A stretch of 64,000 bases of DNA. It comes from Telluria aromaticivorans. GTDB taxonomy: Bacteria > Pseudomonadota > Gammaproteobacteria > Burkholderiales > Burkholderiaceae_D. The notes beneath the pieces were generated by a model. That model did no database searches. It saw only the letters and a list, made by a program, of their open reading frames with translations, and was not told where the DNA came from. The translations under genes were made by a program, and so were the position numbers. Shown one piece after another: positions 1 through 7,638 of this stretch. Position 1 is the stretch's first letter. Each line of letters starts with the position of its first letter. Where the stretch lies: positions 194,990 through 258,989 of the forward strand of contig NZ_JABAIV010000005.1 in the NCBI RefSeq assembly GCF_013003915.1. The letters are read 5' to 3'.

Positions 1-1
1 T

Positions 2-559
2 CACCTGACGCGCACGCTCGACTCGACGCGCCCGGTGATCGGTAACGACGGCTGGGAAGCATCGGCCACCGATATCCTCGGCATCCACGACTACGACTGC
101 GACCCGGAAAAGGTGCAGGCACGCTATGCGGTCACCGACCCGGTGCGGACCCTGTTCGATCAACGGCGTCCGGGCGGGCGCATCCTGACCCTGGACGGCT
201 TCCCGCACCGCGGCCAGCCGATCGTGCTCACCGAGTTCGGCGGCATCGCCTACGATCCGAAGCAGGATCCGGATGCCGACAAGACGACCTGGGGCTATTC
301 GCGCGCGCATACCGCCGAGAGCTATTCGTCGCTCTACCGCAGGCTGCTGCAGGTGGTGAACGAGACCTTCATGTTCAGCGGTTTCTGCTACACGCAGTTC
401 ACCGATACCTTCCAGGAGGCGAACGGCCTGCTCAACGCCGACCGTACGCCGAAGCTGCCGCTGGACGTCATCAGCGCCGCGACGCGCAATGTCCCGCTGC
501 GGAAGAAGGATATCGAGACGGAAGGGGATGGCTTGCCGGGTGGGACGGGCATGCCGTAA
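2..559 (+). CDS. Glycoside hydrolase family 2 protein, C-terminal part (5' end outside window)
   Basis: The reading frame is open from the first bases and ends at a TAA, so only the C-terminal ~185 residues are present. The fragment carries PIVLTEFGG, which matches the region around the catalytic nucleophile glutamate in the TIM barrel of GH2 enzymes (beta-galactosidase/beta-glucuronidase type). The following YTQFTDTFQEANGLL and the ending on the barrel's last helices also fit that family. It would hydrolyse a beta-linked sugar; the substrate cannot be told from this part. A strong terminator follows 75 bp downstream. The family is clear; the exact activity is not. Confidence 0.8.
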   Translation, partial: HLTRTLDSTRPVIGNDGWEASATDILGIHDYDCDPEKVQARYAVTDPVRTLFDQRRPGGRILTLDGFPHRGQPIVLTEFGGIAYDPKQDPDADKTTWGYSRAHTAESYSSLYRRLLQVVNETFMFSGFCYTQFTDTFQEANGLLNADRTPKLPLDVISAATRNVPLRKKDIETEGDGLPGGTGMP

Positions 560-633
560 GGGGGCGGCGCTGCGCGGAGGCGCATGCCGTTGGGTTGCCT
601 CTTGCCGCGGCGCCTCTCACATTCACCCCATGA

Positions 634-661
634 ACGCGCACCTGACCGTGCGCGTTTTTTT
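634..661 (+). terminator. Rho-independent terminator after the GH2 gene
   Basis: An 8-bp perfect stem (ACGCGCAC / GTGCGCGT) with a 6-base loop is followed by seven T. It lies 75 bp after the GH2 stop codon on the same strand. Confidence 0.85.
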
Positions 662-779
662 ATGTCATGCACAGCTTGAGTCGAGAGCCGCGCATCCGCT
701 GGTGCCCGTTCTCGTAAGACATCGTTTGCCGCTAAACATGCACGGCGCACACCGGGTCGCGTGCCTGTTCGCAGAACAC

Positions 780-905
780 GTAGGGTGGCCGGCTTCGCCG
801 GCCGCGCGTTCAAATCACCGATGCGCTGTGGCAGCTCACCTCGGAGCTGGACGCGCGGCCGTTCGTCGTTCAGGCCACTGGCCTGAACGACCCCGGCCAC
901 CCTAC
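780..905. repeat. GTAGGGTGG palindromic repeat, copy 1 (126 bp)
   Basis: It begins GTAGGGTGGCCGG and ends CCGGCCACCCTAC, so the ends are inverted repeats. Inside is GCGCGTTCAAATCACCGATG and a second inverted pair around a 'ttcaggccactggcctgaa' palindrome. It is nearly identical over its full 126 bp to the copy at 56969-57094, with only about six differences. Five other copies of the same family lie in this window. No coding capacity. Confidence 0.85.
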
Positions 906-1022
906 GAGCTTGTGAAAAATTCCCCCATGTCTGCGTTGCCTCGTCTCGCCGTACTAGCGTACTGTCTTCGACTCAGCGGCGGATTGCCGCACCACTTGCC
1001 CTGGAGGTTTTTTCACAAGCTC
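906..1022. repeat. 117-bp inverted-repeat element with GAGCTTGTGAAAAA ends
   Basis: GAGCTTGTGAAAAA at 906-919 is matched by TTTTTTCACAAGCTC at 1008-1022. The ~88 bp between the arms have no plausible gene. It abuts the preceding palindromic repeat directly, so two non-coding mobile-type repeats sit in tandem between the GH2 gene and the lipoprotein gene. It could form a long hairpin; whether it is a MITE or a structural RNA is not decided by the sequence. Confidence 0.7.
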
Positions 1023-1058
1023 TACGCCCCGCATACCCCATGCCCGGCCGATAGGAAG

Positions 1059-1643
1059 CTAGCGCTGGATGACGCCGCTGGTCACGTTGACCCGGTCGCC
1101 GCTGCGGAAATCGGGCGTGGTGGCCTGGGTAGCGACCTGGGTGCTGCCGTCATCCATGCGCACGGTGACGCGGTAAGCGTTGGAACTGCCGGTGGCGCCG
1201 GCCGCCCCGCTGGCCCCGGTGCTGCCGGCAGCGCCGGCGCTGCCCGCTGCGCCCGGGATGACTTCGATCGCCAGCACGGTGCTGTTCGGGCTCGCGCTGG
1301 CACTGGTGGCAGGGCCTGTCTGCGCGCCGGTGGCGCCGGAAGTACCCGTGCTGCCGCTGGCGCCCGAGCTGCCCGACCGGTCCCAGCCGGTTGAGCCAGT
1401 GCGGCCGGAGGTGCCGCTGCTGCCTGAACTGCTGCTGGTGCCGGCCGGATAGCCGGCTGGGTCGGTAGTGCCGGTGGAGCCGGTGGCGCCGGTGGCGCCC
1501 GTGCTGCCGCTGGCGCCGCTGGCGCCGCTGGCCATGCTGCTGGATGATTCGCCGCTCTTGTCGCCGGTGCCGGCACACCCGGCCAGGCCCAGCGCCACAG
1601 CCAGCAAGCCCGCCACGATCACGCTCTGGGGTTTTTGCTTCAT
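1059..1643 (-). CDS. Lipoprotein with collagen-like Gly-X-Y low-complexity region
   Basis: Predicted 194 residues. The start is the ATG at 1643, with AAGGAG six bases upstream; an in-frame TTG lies just before it but has no better signal. An N-terminal signal ends in a lipobox (LALGLAGC), so it is probably lipid-anchored. Residues ~35-150 are almost wholly Gly, Ala, Ser and Thr in Gly-X-Y triplets (GAS, GAT, GST, GAA), broken by a less regular middle. The last ~40 residues (YRVTVRMDDGSTQV...FRSGDRVNV) resemble the C-terminal domain of SlyB/glycine-zipper outer-membrane lipoproteins. I read it as a SlyB-type tail on a collagen-like spacer. Function unknown. Confidence 0.75.
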   Translation of the reverse strand: MKQKPQSVIVAGLLAVALGLAGCAGTGDKSGESSSSMASGASGASGSTGATGATGSTGTTDPAGYPAGTSSSSGSSGTSGRTGSTGWDRSGSSGASGSTGTSGATGAQTGPATSASASPNSTVLAIEVIPGAAGSAGAAGSTGASGAAGATGSSNAYRVTVRMDDGSTQVATQATTPDFRSGDRVNVTSGVIQR

Positions 1644-1804
1644 GATCAACTCCTTGTAATGGATGTTCAGTGGGATGCGTGACGATGCAGCGTGCCACCT
1701 CTGGTAAGAGGCACGAAGCGCGTCAGCGTTCCGGCGGACCCGGGTTGAACCTGAGCTGTATCAAACTGGCCTTGAGGCCGGTGGACTTTTCCAGGGAGCG
1801 GATG

Positions 1805-2206
1805 TCAGTGCGGGCGCACCGTGTCGCGTTGCGGCAGGACCACGGCCAGCACCGTGCTGGTCAGCAGCGCGGCGGTGACGTCGATCATCCAGTCGCGCAC
1901 GTCGCCCGAGCGGTAGGGCAGGAAGCTTTGCACCAGTTCGTCGCCGGCGCCCATCAGCGCAATTGCCAGCACGGCCTTGAGCGCACGCACCGGCCCGCTC
2001 CCGGCGCTGCCGAGGAACCACAGCAGGGTCAGGAAGGCATAGGTCAGGCCATGCAGCACCAGGCCCGGGGCATATTCGCCGATTTCGGCGCGCGCGCCGG
2101 GAATCGAACCGGCGATGAGCACGGCGGCGTACACCGCCAGGGCGAGCCCGCGACGGGCGCTACGCAGGCGGGGGTCGAGCAACAGGAGGGACAGGATGGC
2201 GGGCAT
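1805..2206 (-). CDS. VanZ-like family membrane protein
   Basis: 133 residues with three to four hydrophobic segments. The signature ...GDELVQSFLPYRSGDVRDWMIDV... matches the conserved E-x-Q-x-(L/F)-P-x-R-x-x-D-x-x-D pattern of the VanZ-like superfamily. VanZ itself gives low-level teicoplanin resistance, but most chromosomal members have no known function. It starts at the ATG at 2206; no strong Shine-Dalgarno sequence is visible. It is on the same strand as the zinc-ribbon gene upstream, 70 bp away, so the two may be co-transcribed. Confidence 0.8.
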   Translation of the reverse strand: MPAILSLLLLDPRLRSARRGLALAVYAAVLIAGSIPGARAEIGEYAPGLVLHGLTYAFLTLLWFLGSAGSGPVRALKAVLAIALMGAGDELVQSFLPYRSGDVRDWMIDVTAALLTSTVLAVVLPQRDTVRPH

Positions 2207-2276
2207 GACGATCGAGCGTTGGCAAACGCCAACGATAGCATGCCTGCTAACTATCCGGCCACGCCCATTCGGCTGA

Positions 2277-2591
2277 TCAGATCGTCAGCGCCGGCGAGCC
2301 GTTGGTGTAGTGGGCGTCGAAACAGCTTTCGCAATCGGCGCAGAAGAGGTGGGCAATACGCACGCTGGTCTGGCGCAGCACCAGTTTGAGGTGGGTGCGC
2401 TCGCACTTGGGGCACACCTCGCGTACGCTGCCGAAGGTCAGCAGGTCCAGCGGCATGCTTGCATCATCGGGCTGGTCGATGACGGCCAGGGGATTCAGTT
2501 CGACGAGGACCAGGTTGCCGTCAGCATCGTGACGGCGGCACATGACTGGCTCGGGCGGATGCGAATATGACTCGGATGCACGTAAACTCAT
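2277..2591 (-). CDS. Small zinc-ribbon protein, function unknown
   Basis: 104 residues. Two Cys pairs (CPKC near residue 60 and CADC near residue 85) are spaced as in a zinc ribbon. The rest has no recognisable domain, and there is no signal peptide or membrane segment, so it is probably cytosolic. It starts at the ATG at 2591 with a GGGAG upstream. I do not recognise the family beyond the metal-binding pattern. Confidence 0.65.
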   Translation of the reverse strand: MSLRASESYSHPPEPVMCRRHDADGNLVLVELNPLAVIDQPDDASMPLDLLTFGSVREVCPKCERTHLKLVLRQTSVRIAHLFCADCESCFDAHYTNGSPALTI

Positions 2592-2723
2592 AGGACAGGC
2601 TCCCTGTTATCGTGTTGTCCGGCACCCTACGGATGAGAAAAAGCAGGGCGGGAGCTTCATCATAACCAAATCTCGCGCAGCTTCAAGCCCTGCGAGAGGA
2701 TTTATGTTGGCATGTTGTGCATA

Positions 2724-2858
2724 TGAAAAAAATGCCCGCCAGGAGCTGGCGGGCACAACCCAAGATGAGGCCAAGAGACGCATGTTCGGTGGGTGTGCTG
2801 CACATCGGTGCAACACACCTGCTGCAATCACGCATATCGGTTGCGTGTATCGCAGTTA
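2724..2858 (-). ncRNA. Candidate small RNA with three hairpins and its own terminator
   Basis: No credible ORF lies here, yet the minus strand carries a promoter-like TATACT (2865-2870), a 6-bp hairpin (2829-2847), a near-perfect 11-bp hairpin with a CGAT loop (2793-2818), and a strong terminator hairpin (2733-2755) followed by seven U. The SDR gene further upstream has its own terminator at 3007-3033, so this second terminator needs a separate transcript. The predicted RNA is about 135 nt. It matches no RNA family I recognise, and the -35 element is weak. Confidence 0.45.
2726..2755 (-). terminator. Rho-independent terminator of the candidate sRNA
   Basis: A 10-bp stem (TGCCCGCCAG / CTGGCGGGCA) with a 3-base loop is followed on the minus strand by seven U. 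Confidence 0.8.
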
Positions 2859-3006
2859 ATTCAAAGTATATGGGCTTATTGTGACCACGCCGTGACCTGG
2901 ATCAAACGTAGCGGACGCCTGGCGAACCCTTCAGGGCATGTGCAATTTCAACAGGATCTCGCAGGTCGCACCTCGCTTGCCGGTTTCCATTGGTTTATTT
3001 TCGGTC

Positions 3007-3033
3007 AAAAAAAAGCCCGCTCGAGGCGGGCTT
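3007..3033 (-). terminator. Rho-independent terminator after the SDR gene
   Basis: The stem AAGCCCGC / GCGGGCTT is followed on the minus strand by a run of eight T. It lies about 135 bp after the stop of the SDR gene at 3170. Confidence 0.8.
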
Positions 3034-3169
3034 AAAACTATTTTCTTGGAGGAGAATAGTGGAGACAGGTGCAATTATGTTGCACCGCCAAATATGTGTC
3101 CAATTGCGAATACAGATACCAGACATTGATATTCCGCATATCTCCTGTCGATTTTGTCCCTCAACCGGT

Positions 3170-3934
3170 TTACTCGCGCACGGGAACCGTGTAGTTCAGC
3201 GCCATGCGGCCTCCATCGGCGTACAGCGTCTGGCCGGTCATATACGACGCATCGTCGCTGGCCAGGAAGGCGGCAATGCCCGCTATTTCTTCCGGCTCGC
3301 CGCAGCGGCCGAGCGGGGTGCGCGACAGGATCGTATGGCGCGCTTCCGGGCTGCCGAGCACGGCTTTCTTGGCCAGTTCGGTCAGGATCGTGCCCGGGCC
3401 GATGGCATTCACGCGGATCCCGTGCTGGGCCAGGCTGATGGCGGTCACGCGCGTCAGCTGGTTCACGCCGCCCTTGGACACCACATACGGCACCTGGTTC
3501 GGGATGGTCAGCTCGGCGTTGACGCTAGACATATTGATGATGCAGCCGCTCTGGCGCTTCACCATCTCGCGGGCGGCAGCCTGGCTGCACAGGAACATCG
3601 ACTTCAGGTTGATCCGTAACACCCGGTCGAAATCGTCTTCCTCCAGGTCGAGGAAGTCGGCTGCGTGGGTCACACCGGCGTTATTGATGAGGATGTCGAC
3701 CTGGCCGAAGGCGGCCAGCGTGGCCGCCATCATCGCGTCGACTTCCGCCTTGATGCTGACGTCGGCCTGGTGGAAGCGCGCGGCATCGCCCAGGGTGGCG
3801 GCAGCGTCGGCGCCCTCGGGACGAATATCGACGAGCATCACGCGTGCGCCTTCCTGCACCAGGCGCTGGGCGCAGGCCAGGCCGATTCCCTGGCTGGCGC
3901 CGGTGACAATCGCGGTTTTGTTGGCTAGTCTCAT
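3170..3934 (-). CDS. SDR-family oxidoreductase (FabG-like)
   Basis: 254 residues from the ATG at 3934; an in-frame TTG 15 bases upstream is the alternative. It shows the classical short-chain dehydrogenase layout: the NAD(P)-binding TGASQGIG near the N-terminus, NNAG in the fourth strand, the catalytic Ser in NMSSV, YVVSK as the Tyr-x-x-x-Lys pair, and an ending of YADGG typical of FabG/glucose dehydrogenase relatives. An acidic Asp after strand 2 (LVDIRP) suggests NAD preference. The substrate is unknown. It has its own terminator, and RidA lies 90 bp upstream on the same strand. Confidence 0.9.
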   Translation of the reverse strand: MRLANKTAIVTGASQGIGLACAQRLVQEGARVMLVDIRPEGADAAATLGDAARFHQADVSIKAEVDAMMAATLAAFGQVDILINNAGVTHAADFLDLEEDDFDRVLRINLKSMFLCSQAAAREMVKRQSGCIINMSSVNAELTIPNQVPYVVSKGGVNQLTRVTAISLAQHGIRVNAIGPGTILTELAKKAVLGSPEARHTILSRTPLGRCGEPEEIAGIAAFLASDDASYMTGQTLYADGGRMALNYTVPVRE

Positions 3935-4024
3935 GGCAGGCTTTCTCAATGTGCAAACGGCAATTGTATCCAGCTTGGAGCCGTGCCTGCTGTTTTTGCT
4001 CGCCTTCCGGGCGAGCGCCGGGCC

Positions 4025-4417
4025 TCAGGCAGGCAGCTTGGCTACCACCTTGATCTCGAACTGGAAGCCATACAGCCAGGTCACGCCGACCGCCGTCACC
4101 GTGGGGTAGGGCGCCTCACCCCAGTACTCCCTGGCGATCTCCCAAGCCTGTTCGAACATCGATTCCGGATCGACCATGAAGATGGTCACATCCTGGACAT
4201 CCCGGAAGCTGCAGCCGGCAGCGCCGAGGATGGCGTTCAGGTTCTCGAATGCGCGCCGTACCTGCGCTTCCAGGCCGGGCTCGGGCGAGCCGTCCTCGCG
4301 GCTGCCGACCTGTCCGGAGACGAACAGCAGGCCGCCCACGCGCACTGCGGGTGAATACCGGTTCTTTTCATACAAGGCCTGGCGGCCCGGGGGAAACACT
4401 ACATCGCGGTTTGTCAT
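4025..4417 (-). CDS. RidA family protein (YjgF/YER057c/UK114)
   Basis: 130 residues, the usual family size. FVSGQVG and the downstream Arg/Glu-rich region fit the Rid fold, whose trimeric members hydrolyse reactive enamine/imine intermediates from PLP enzymes. The canonical catalytic Arg of RidA is not obvious in the usual R-x-x-V-x-V context, so it may belong to a Rid subgroup other than RidA proper. AGGAGA sits correctly before the ATG at 4417. It is divergent from a LysR gene with a perfect inverted repeat between them, so it is the likely target of that regulator. Confidence 0.8.
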   Translation of the reverse strand: MTNRDVVFPPGRQALYEKNRYSPAVRVGGLLFVSGQVGSREDGSPEPGLEAQVRRAFENLNAILGAAGCSFRDVQDVTIFMVDPESMFEQAWEIAREYWGEAPYPTVTAVGVTWLYGFQFEIKVVAKLPA

Positions 4418-4511
4418 CGTCTTCTCCTGAGGTAAACCCGCGCCTGGTCAGGCCGGGTGAACACAGCTTAGTCCTGCCGTTCACTGCGATAAATAGGCAA
4501 GTGGCATCAAG

Positions 4512-4534
4512 ATTGTTTGTACAATCCAAACAAT
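4512..4534. promoter_or_regulatory. Perfect inverted repeat, probable LysR operator
   Basis: ATTGTTTG-N7-CAAACAAT is a perfect 8+8 bp inverted repeat. It contains a T-N11-A style core and lies 17 bp before the LysR start codon, in the 133-bp divergent gap to ridA. LysR proteins usually bind such a site to autorepress and to activate the divergent gene. Confidence 0.65.
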
Positions 4535-4550
4535 CATTGAGGAGACAGGC

Positions 4551-5474
4551 GTGGACAAACTGGATGCGATGCGGGCATTCGTGCGTGTGGTCGAGGCAGG
4601 CAGCTTTACGAAGGCGGCCCAGACCCTGCACCTGAACCGGGCCAGCGTGACCCAGCTGATCCAGGAACTGGAAACGCGGCTGCGGGTCAAGCTGCTCAAC
4701 CGGACCACGCGCAAGGTCAATGTCACCGCCGACGGCGCGGTTTATTACGACCGCATCATTGCCGTACTGGCCGAGCTCGACGAAGCCGAGACGAGCCTGC
4801 CCGGCACCTCGTCGGCGCCGCGGGGACAACTGCGCGTGGACGTGCCCAGCCCGCTTGCCACGCTGGTCCTGATCCCGGCACTGCCGCGCTTCCACGCGCG
4901 CTACCCCGAGATCCAGTTCGACATGGGCGCCAGCGACCGCAAGGTCGACCTGGTCAGCGACAAGGTCGACTGCGTGGTGCGCGGCGGTGCGATCACGGAC
5001 CTGTCGCTGACGGCGCGCCGCGTGGCCGAACTGGCGCTGGGTGTGTACGCATCGCCCGCCTATCTCGAGCGTGCCGGCACGCCCGAGCACCCGGAAGAGC
5101 TGGACGACGCCCGGCACCGGATCGTGCGCTTCCGCTGGTCCGGCAATGGCAACGGGTTTCCCTATGTACTGCGGCGGGGCGACACCGAGCTGAGGCTGCA
5201 GGGACGGCATATCCTGTCGATCGACGACGGCAATGCCTACCTGGCCGCTGGGCTGGCGGGGCTGGGAGTGCTGTGGCTGCCGGATTACATGGCGCGCCAG
5301 CACGTGGCGGACGGGCGATTAGTGCCGCTTTTTGAACAATGGCAGAGCGACCCGATGCCGCTTTATATCGCCTATCCGCAGAACAGGCATATCAGCAAGG
5401 CGCTGAGGGCATTCATCGACTGGGTGGTGGAAGTGATGGCGGAACACGCGCCTGCCGGTGGCAGGACGCGCTAG
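4551..5474 (+). CDS. LysR-family transcriptional regulator
   Basis: 307 residues from a GTG start preceded by GAGGAGA. The N-terminal winged HTH (residues 1-60, DAMRAFVRVVEAGSFTKAAQ then the recognition helix around NRASVTQLIQELE) is typical. The rest is the two-lobed periplasmic-binding-protein-like effector domain. The wording of the N-terminus (MDKLDAMRAFVRVVE) places it in the CrgA/AaeR-type subgroup common in betaproteobacteria. It sits divergently from the SDR-ridA pair and probably controls it. The effector is unknown. Confidence 0.9.
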   Translation: MDKLDAMRAFVRVVEAGSFTKAAQTLHLNRASVTQLIQELETRLRVKLLNRTTRKVNVTADGAVYYDRIIAVLAELDEAETSLPGTSSAPRGQLRVDVPSPLATLVLIPALPRFHARYPEIQFDMGASDRKVDLVSDKVDCVVRGGAITDLSLTARRVAELALGVYASPAYLERAGTPEHPEELDDARHRIVRFRWSGNGNGFPYVLRRGDTELRLQGRHILSIDDGNAYLAAGLAGLGVLWLPDYMARQHVADGRLVPLFEQWQSDPMPLYIAYPQNRHISKALRAFIDWVVEVMAEHAPAGGRTR

Positions 5475-5511
5475 AAACGTGCGCAGGCGAGCCGCGTGGC
5501 CCGCCCGGTGC

Positions 5512-6021
5512 CTACAGCATCAGCGGCTTGTCCGGCAGTTCGTTCGCCCGCGAACCGTTGGCCGGGAAGTGCGTGCGCAGCAATTCGTTCACCTGCTTGA
5601 CCGCCGCCAGGGTCGCGTCATGGAACTGGCCCGCCTTGAAGCCATCGGTCATGGTGCGGCAGACCGCCTGCCAGGTCGAACTGTCGATCTTGCGGTCGAT
5701 GCCGCGGTCGGCCACGATATCCACCTTGTGCTCGGCCAGGTTGACGTAGATGAGCACGCCGCAATTGTCTTCAGTATCCCACACGCCATAGTCGGCGAAC
5801 AGCGCCAGCGCGCGCTGGCGGTTGGTCACGCCGTCCCAGGCTTCGTCCAGCGGTAAGCCTTTCTCGACGATCAGGCGCACTTCGCCTCGGTGGGTCTGTT
5901 CGCCGGCCGTGATGGCTTCGCTGATCGCGCCCAGCGTCGTTTCGGGGAAAGCACGCGTGGCGTCGGCGTTGCTGCTGCTCACGTGGCGCCATGCGCGGCT
6001 GATGCGTTGTCCGATACCCAT
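5512..6021 (-). CDS. TPM-domain protein (cytosolic, third gene of the lemA cluster)
   Basis: 169 residues from the ATG at 6021, which shares one base with the TAA of the preceding gene (TAATG), a sign of translational coupling. The TPM fold (TLP18.3/Psb32/MOLO-1) is indicated by the stretch GEVRLIVEKG..., ALALFADYGVWDTEDNCGVLIYV and the later VDIVADRGID. Unlike the previous gene it has no signal peptide. LemA followed by two TPM proteins is a common conserved trio with a proposed envelope role; biochemical activity is not established. Confidence 0.85.
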   Translation of the reverse strand: MGIGQRISRAWRHVSSSNADATRAFPETTLGAISEAITAGEQTHRGEVRLIVEKGLPLDEAWDGVTNRQRALALFADYGVWDTEDNCGVLIYVNLAEHKVDIVADRGIDRKIDSSTWQAVCRTMTDGFKAGQFHDATLAAVKQVNELLRTHFPANGSRANELPDKPLML

Positions 6022-6881
6022 TACCAATCTCCCGAGGCGCCGCCGCCATCAAAACTGCCACCGCCGCCCGAGAAGCCGCCGCCACCGAATCCACCACCCC
6101 CACCGCCGAAGCCGCCACCGCCGCGGCCCATGCCGCCGAGGACATTGCCAAGGATGATGCCGGTCGCGACATTGCCCAGACCACTACTGCTGCGGCCCCA
6201 ATGATTCGGGGACAGCCGGCTGCGGCGTGGCCGGAATATCGACCTCAGCAGAAAAAAACCGATCACCAGTGCAAGGATGCCAAACATCGAAAACCCTCCT
6301 CCTCCGTTATCCTGCTGGAGCTGGCTCGGCGGCACCTGCCGCTGTGCCGGAGCTGGAAAGGCTTCCTTGTTCAGCAGCGTGGCGATGGCCCCGACGCCAG
6401 CGACTAGTCCTTCGTAGTAATGGTTCTGACGGAAGTGCGGGGCGATCACATTTTGCAGGATGCGTTTCGATTGCGCATCGGTCAGCACGCCCTGCACCCC
6501 GCGTCCGGCCTCGATGCGCAGCCTGCGCAGCGCGCTCGGGTTATCACGCGCGACCATCAGCAGCACGCCGTCGTCCACGCCCTTGCGGCCCAGCTTCCAG
6601 GCGTCGGTGACGCGGATGCTGTACTGCTCGATCGCTTCCGGCTCGGTCGACTTGACCAGCAGGACCGCGATCTGGCTGCCGGTGCGCTGTTCGTAGTCGG
6701 CCAGTACTGCCGTCAGGCGCTCGCGCTGGGCGGCGTCGAGCATGCCGGCTTCGTCGACCACGCGGCCGCTCAGCGCCGGCACCGGCTTGAGCTGGGCGAA
6801 GGCTGGGCTGGCCAACGTCAATGCCAGCAGCAGCGCCCAGAGCGCGCGCAGGAAGGAGCCCTGGAAGAGCGCGCGGAACAT
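6021..6881 (-). CDS. TPM-domain membrane protein with glycine-rich tail (YgcG-like)
   Basis: 286 residues. A signal peptide (to about residue 29, cleavage after AFA) leads into a TPM domain (about 35-170, with LSGRVVDEAGMLD at its start and DDGVLLMVARDN in the middle). A membrane segment follows at ~195-215 (FGILALVIGFFLL) and then a cytosolic tail made almost entirely of Gly, with Ser, Phe and Asp. The start ATG overlaps the stop of lemA (TAATG) and its own stop overlaps the next start, so the three genes are translationally coupled. Members of this family are membrane-anchored with the TPM domain outside. Confidence 0.88.
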   Translation of the reverse strand: MFRALFQGSFLRALWALLLALTLASPAFAQLKPVPALSGRVVDEAGMLDAAQRERLTAVLADYEQRTGSQIAVLLVKSTEPEAIEQYSIRVTDAWKLGRKGVDDGVLLMVARDNPSALRRLRIEAGRGVQGVLTDAQSKRILQNVIAPHFRQNHYYEGLVAGVGAIATLLNKEAFPAPAQRQVPPSQLQQDNGGGGFSMFGILALVIGFFLLRSIFRPRRSRLSPNHWGRSSSGLGNVATGIILGNVLGGMGRGGGGFGGGGGGFGGGGFSGGGGSFDGGGASGDW

Positions 6882-7492
6882 TATTTGCCGAAGTCGACGG
6901 TCGGGGCAGTCGAGATCGCTTTTTCGTTCTCGACGGTGAACGACGGCTTGGTGTCGTAGCCGAAGACCATGGCAGTCAGGTTGTTCGGGAACTGGCGCAC
7001 CGTGACGTTATAGTCCTGCACCGCAGCGATATAGCGTTGGCGTGCCACGGTGATGCGATTCTCCGTGCCTTCCAGCTGCGACTGCAGCTCGCCGAAGCGG
7101 GCATCGGCCTTCAGGTCGGGATATTTTTCCGACACCATCATCAGGCGCGACAGTGCGCCGGACAGTTCGCCCTGCACCTGCTGGAATTTCTGGAAGGCAG
7201 CCGGGTCGTTCAACACTTCCGGCGTGATCTGGAAACTGGTGGCGGCGGCGCGGGCGCGGGTAACGGCCTCGAGCGTTTCGCGCTCGTGATTGGCATAGCC
7301 TTTTACGACGTTCACCAGGTTCGGGATCAGGTCGGCGCGGCGTTGGTACTGGTTGACCACTTCGCCCCAGGCCGCCTTGGTTGCCTCGTCCTTCGACTGG
7401 AATTCGTTATAACCACAGCCGGACAGCAGCGAGCCGGCAAAGATGGCGAGGGCGAGGACACGGGTCCAACGGGAGAAGACGGTAGAGATCAT
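6881..7492 (-). CDS. lemA: LemA family lipoprotein
   Basis: 203 residues. The N-terminus has a lipobox (LLSGC, Cys at about 26), so it is probably lipid-anchored. The central part shows the LemA signature with long helices: YQRRADLIPNLVNVVKGYANHE, then the QLEGTENRITVARQRYIAAVQDYN region and the conserved NNLTAMVFGY at the end. It is the first gene of a coupled operon with two TPM-domain genes. Function is unsettled; the family is linked to envelope processes. It is divergent from pyrF with a 146-bp gap. Confidence 0.92.
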   Translation of the reverse strand: MISTVFSRWTRVLALAIFAGSLLSGCGYNEFQSKDEATKAAWGEVVNQYQRRADLIPNLVNVVKGYANHERETLEAVTRARAAATSFQITPEVLNDPAAFQKFQQVQGELSGALSRLMMVSEKYPDLKADARFGELQSQLEGTENRITVARQRYIAAVQDYNVTVRQFPNNLTAMVFGYDTKPSFTVENEKAISTAPTVDFGK

Positions 7493-7638
7493 GATTGGTA
7501 ATCCACGGCAAGTTGTCGAATAATCAAAATATACATGATGTAAAGATCTTCTGGCGCATCATCGGGGTGCGCAGACGGCGCCGGTGGCCGGCGGGTACAA
7601 TATTGGGTTTGCAATAATCGACCGACAAGGGGCCTAGA

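Noticed and set aside
780..905. Reading the GTAGGGTGG palindromes as rho-independent terminators
   Set aside because: They lack T-runs, are too long, and appear next to genes in both orientations and even overlapping a stop codon.
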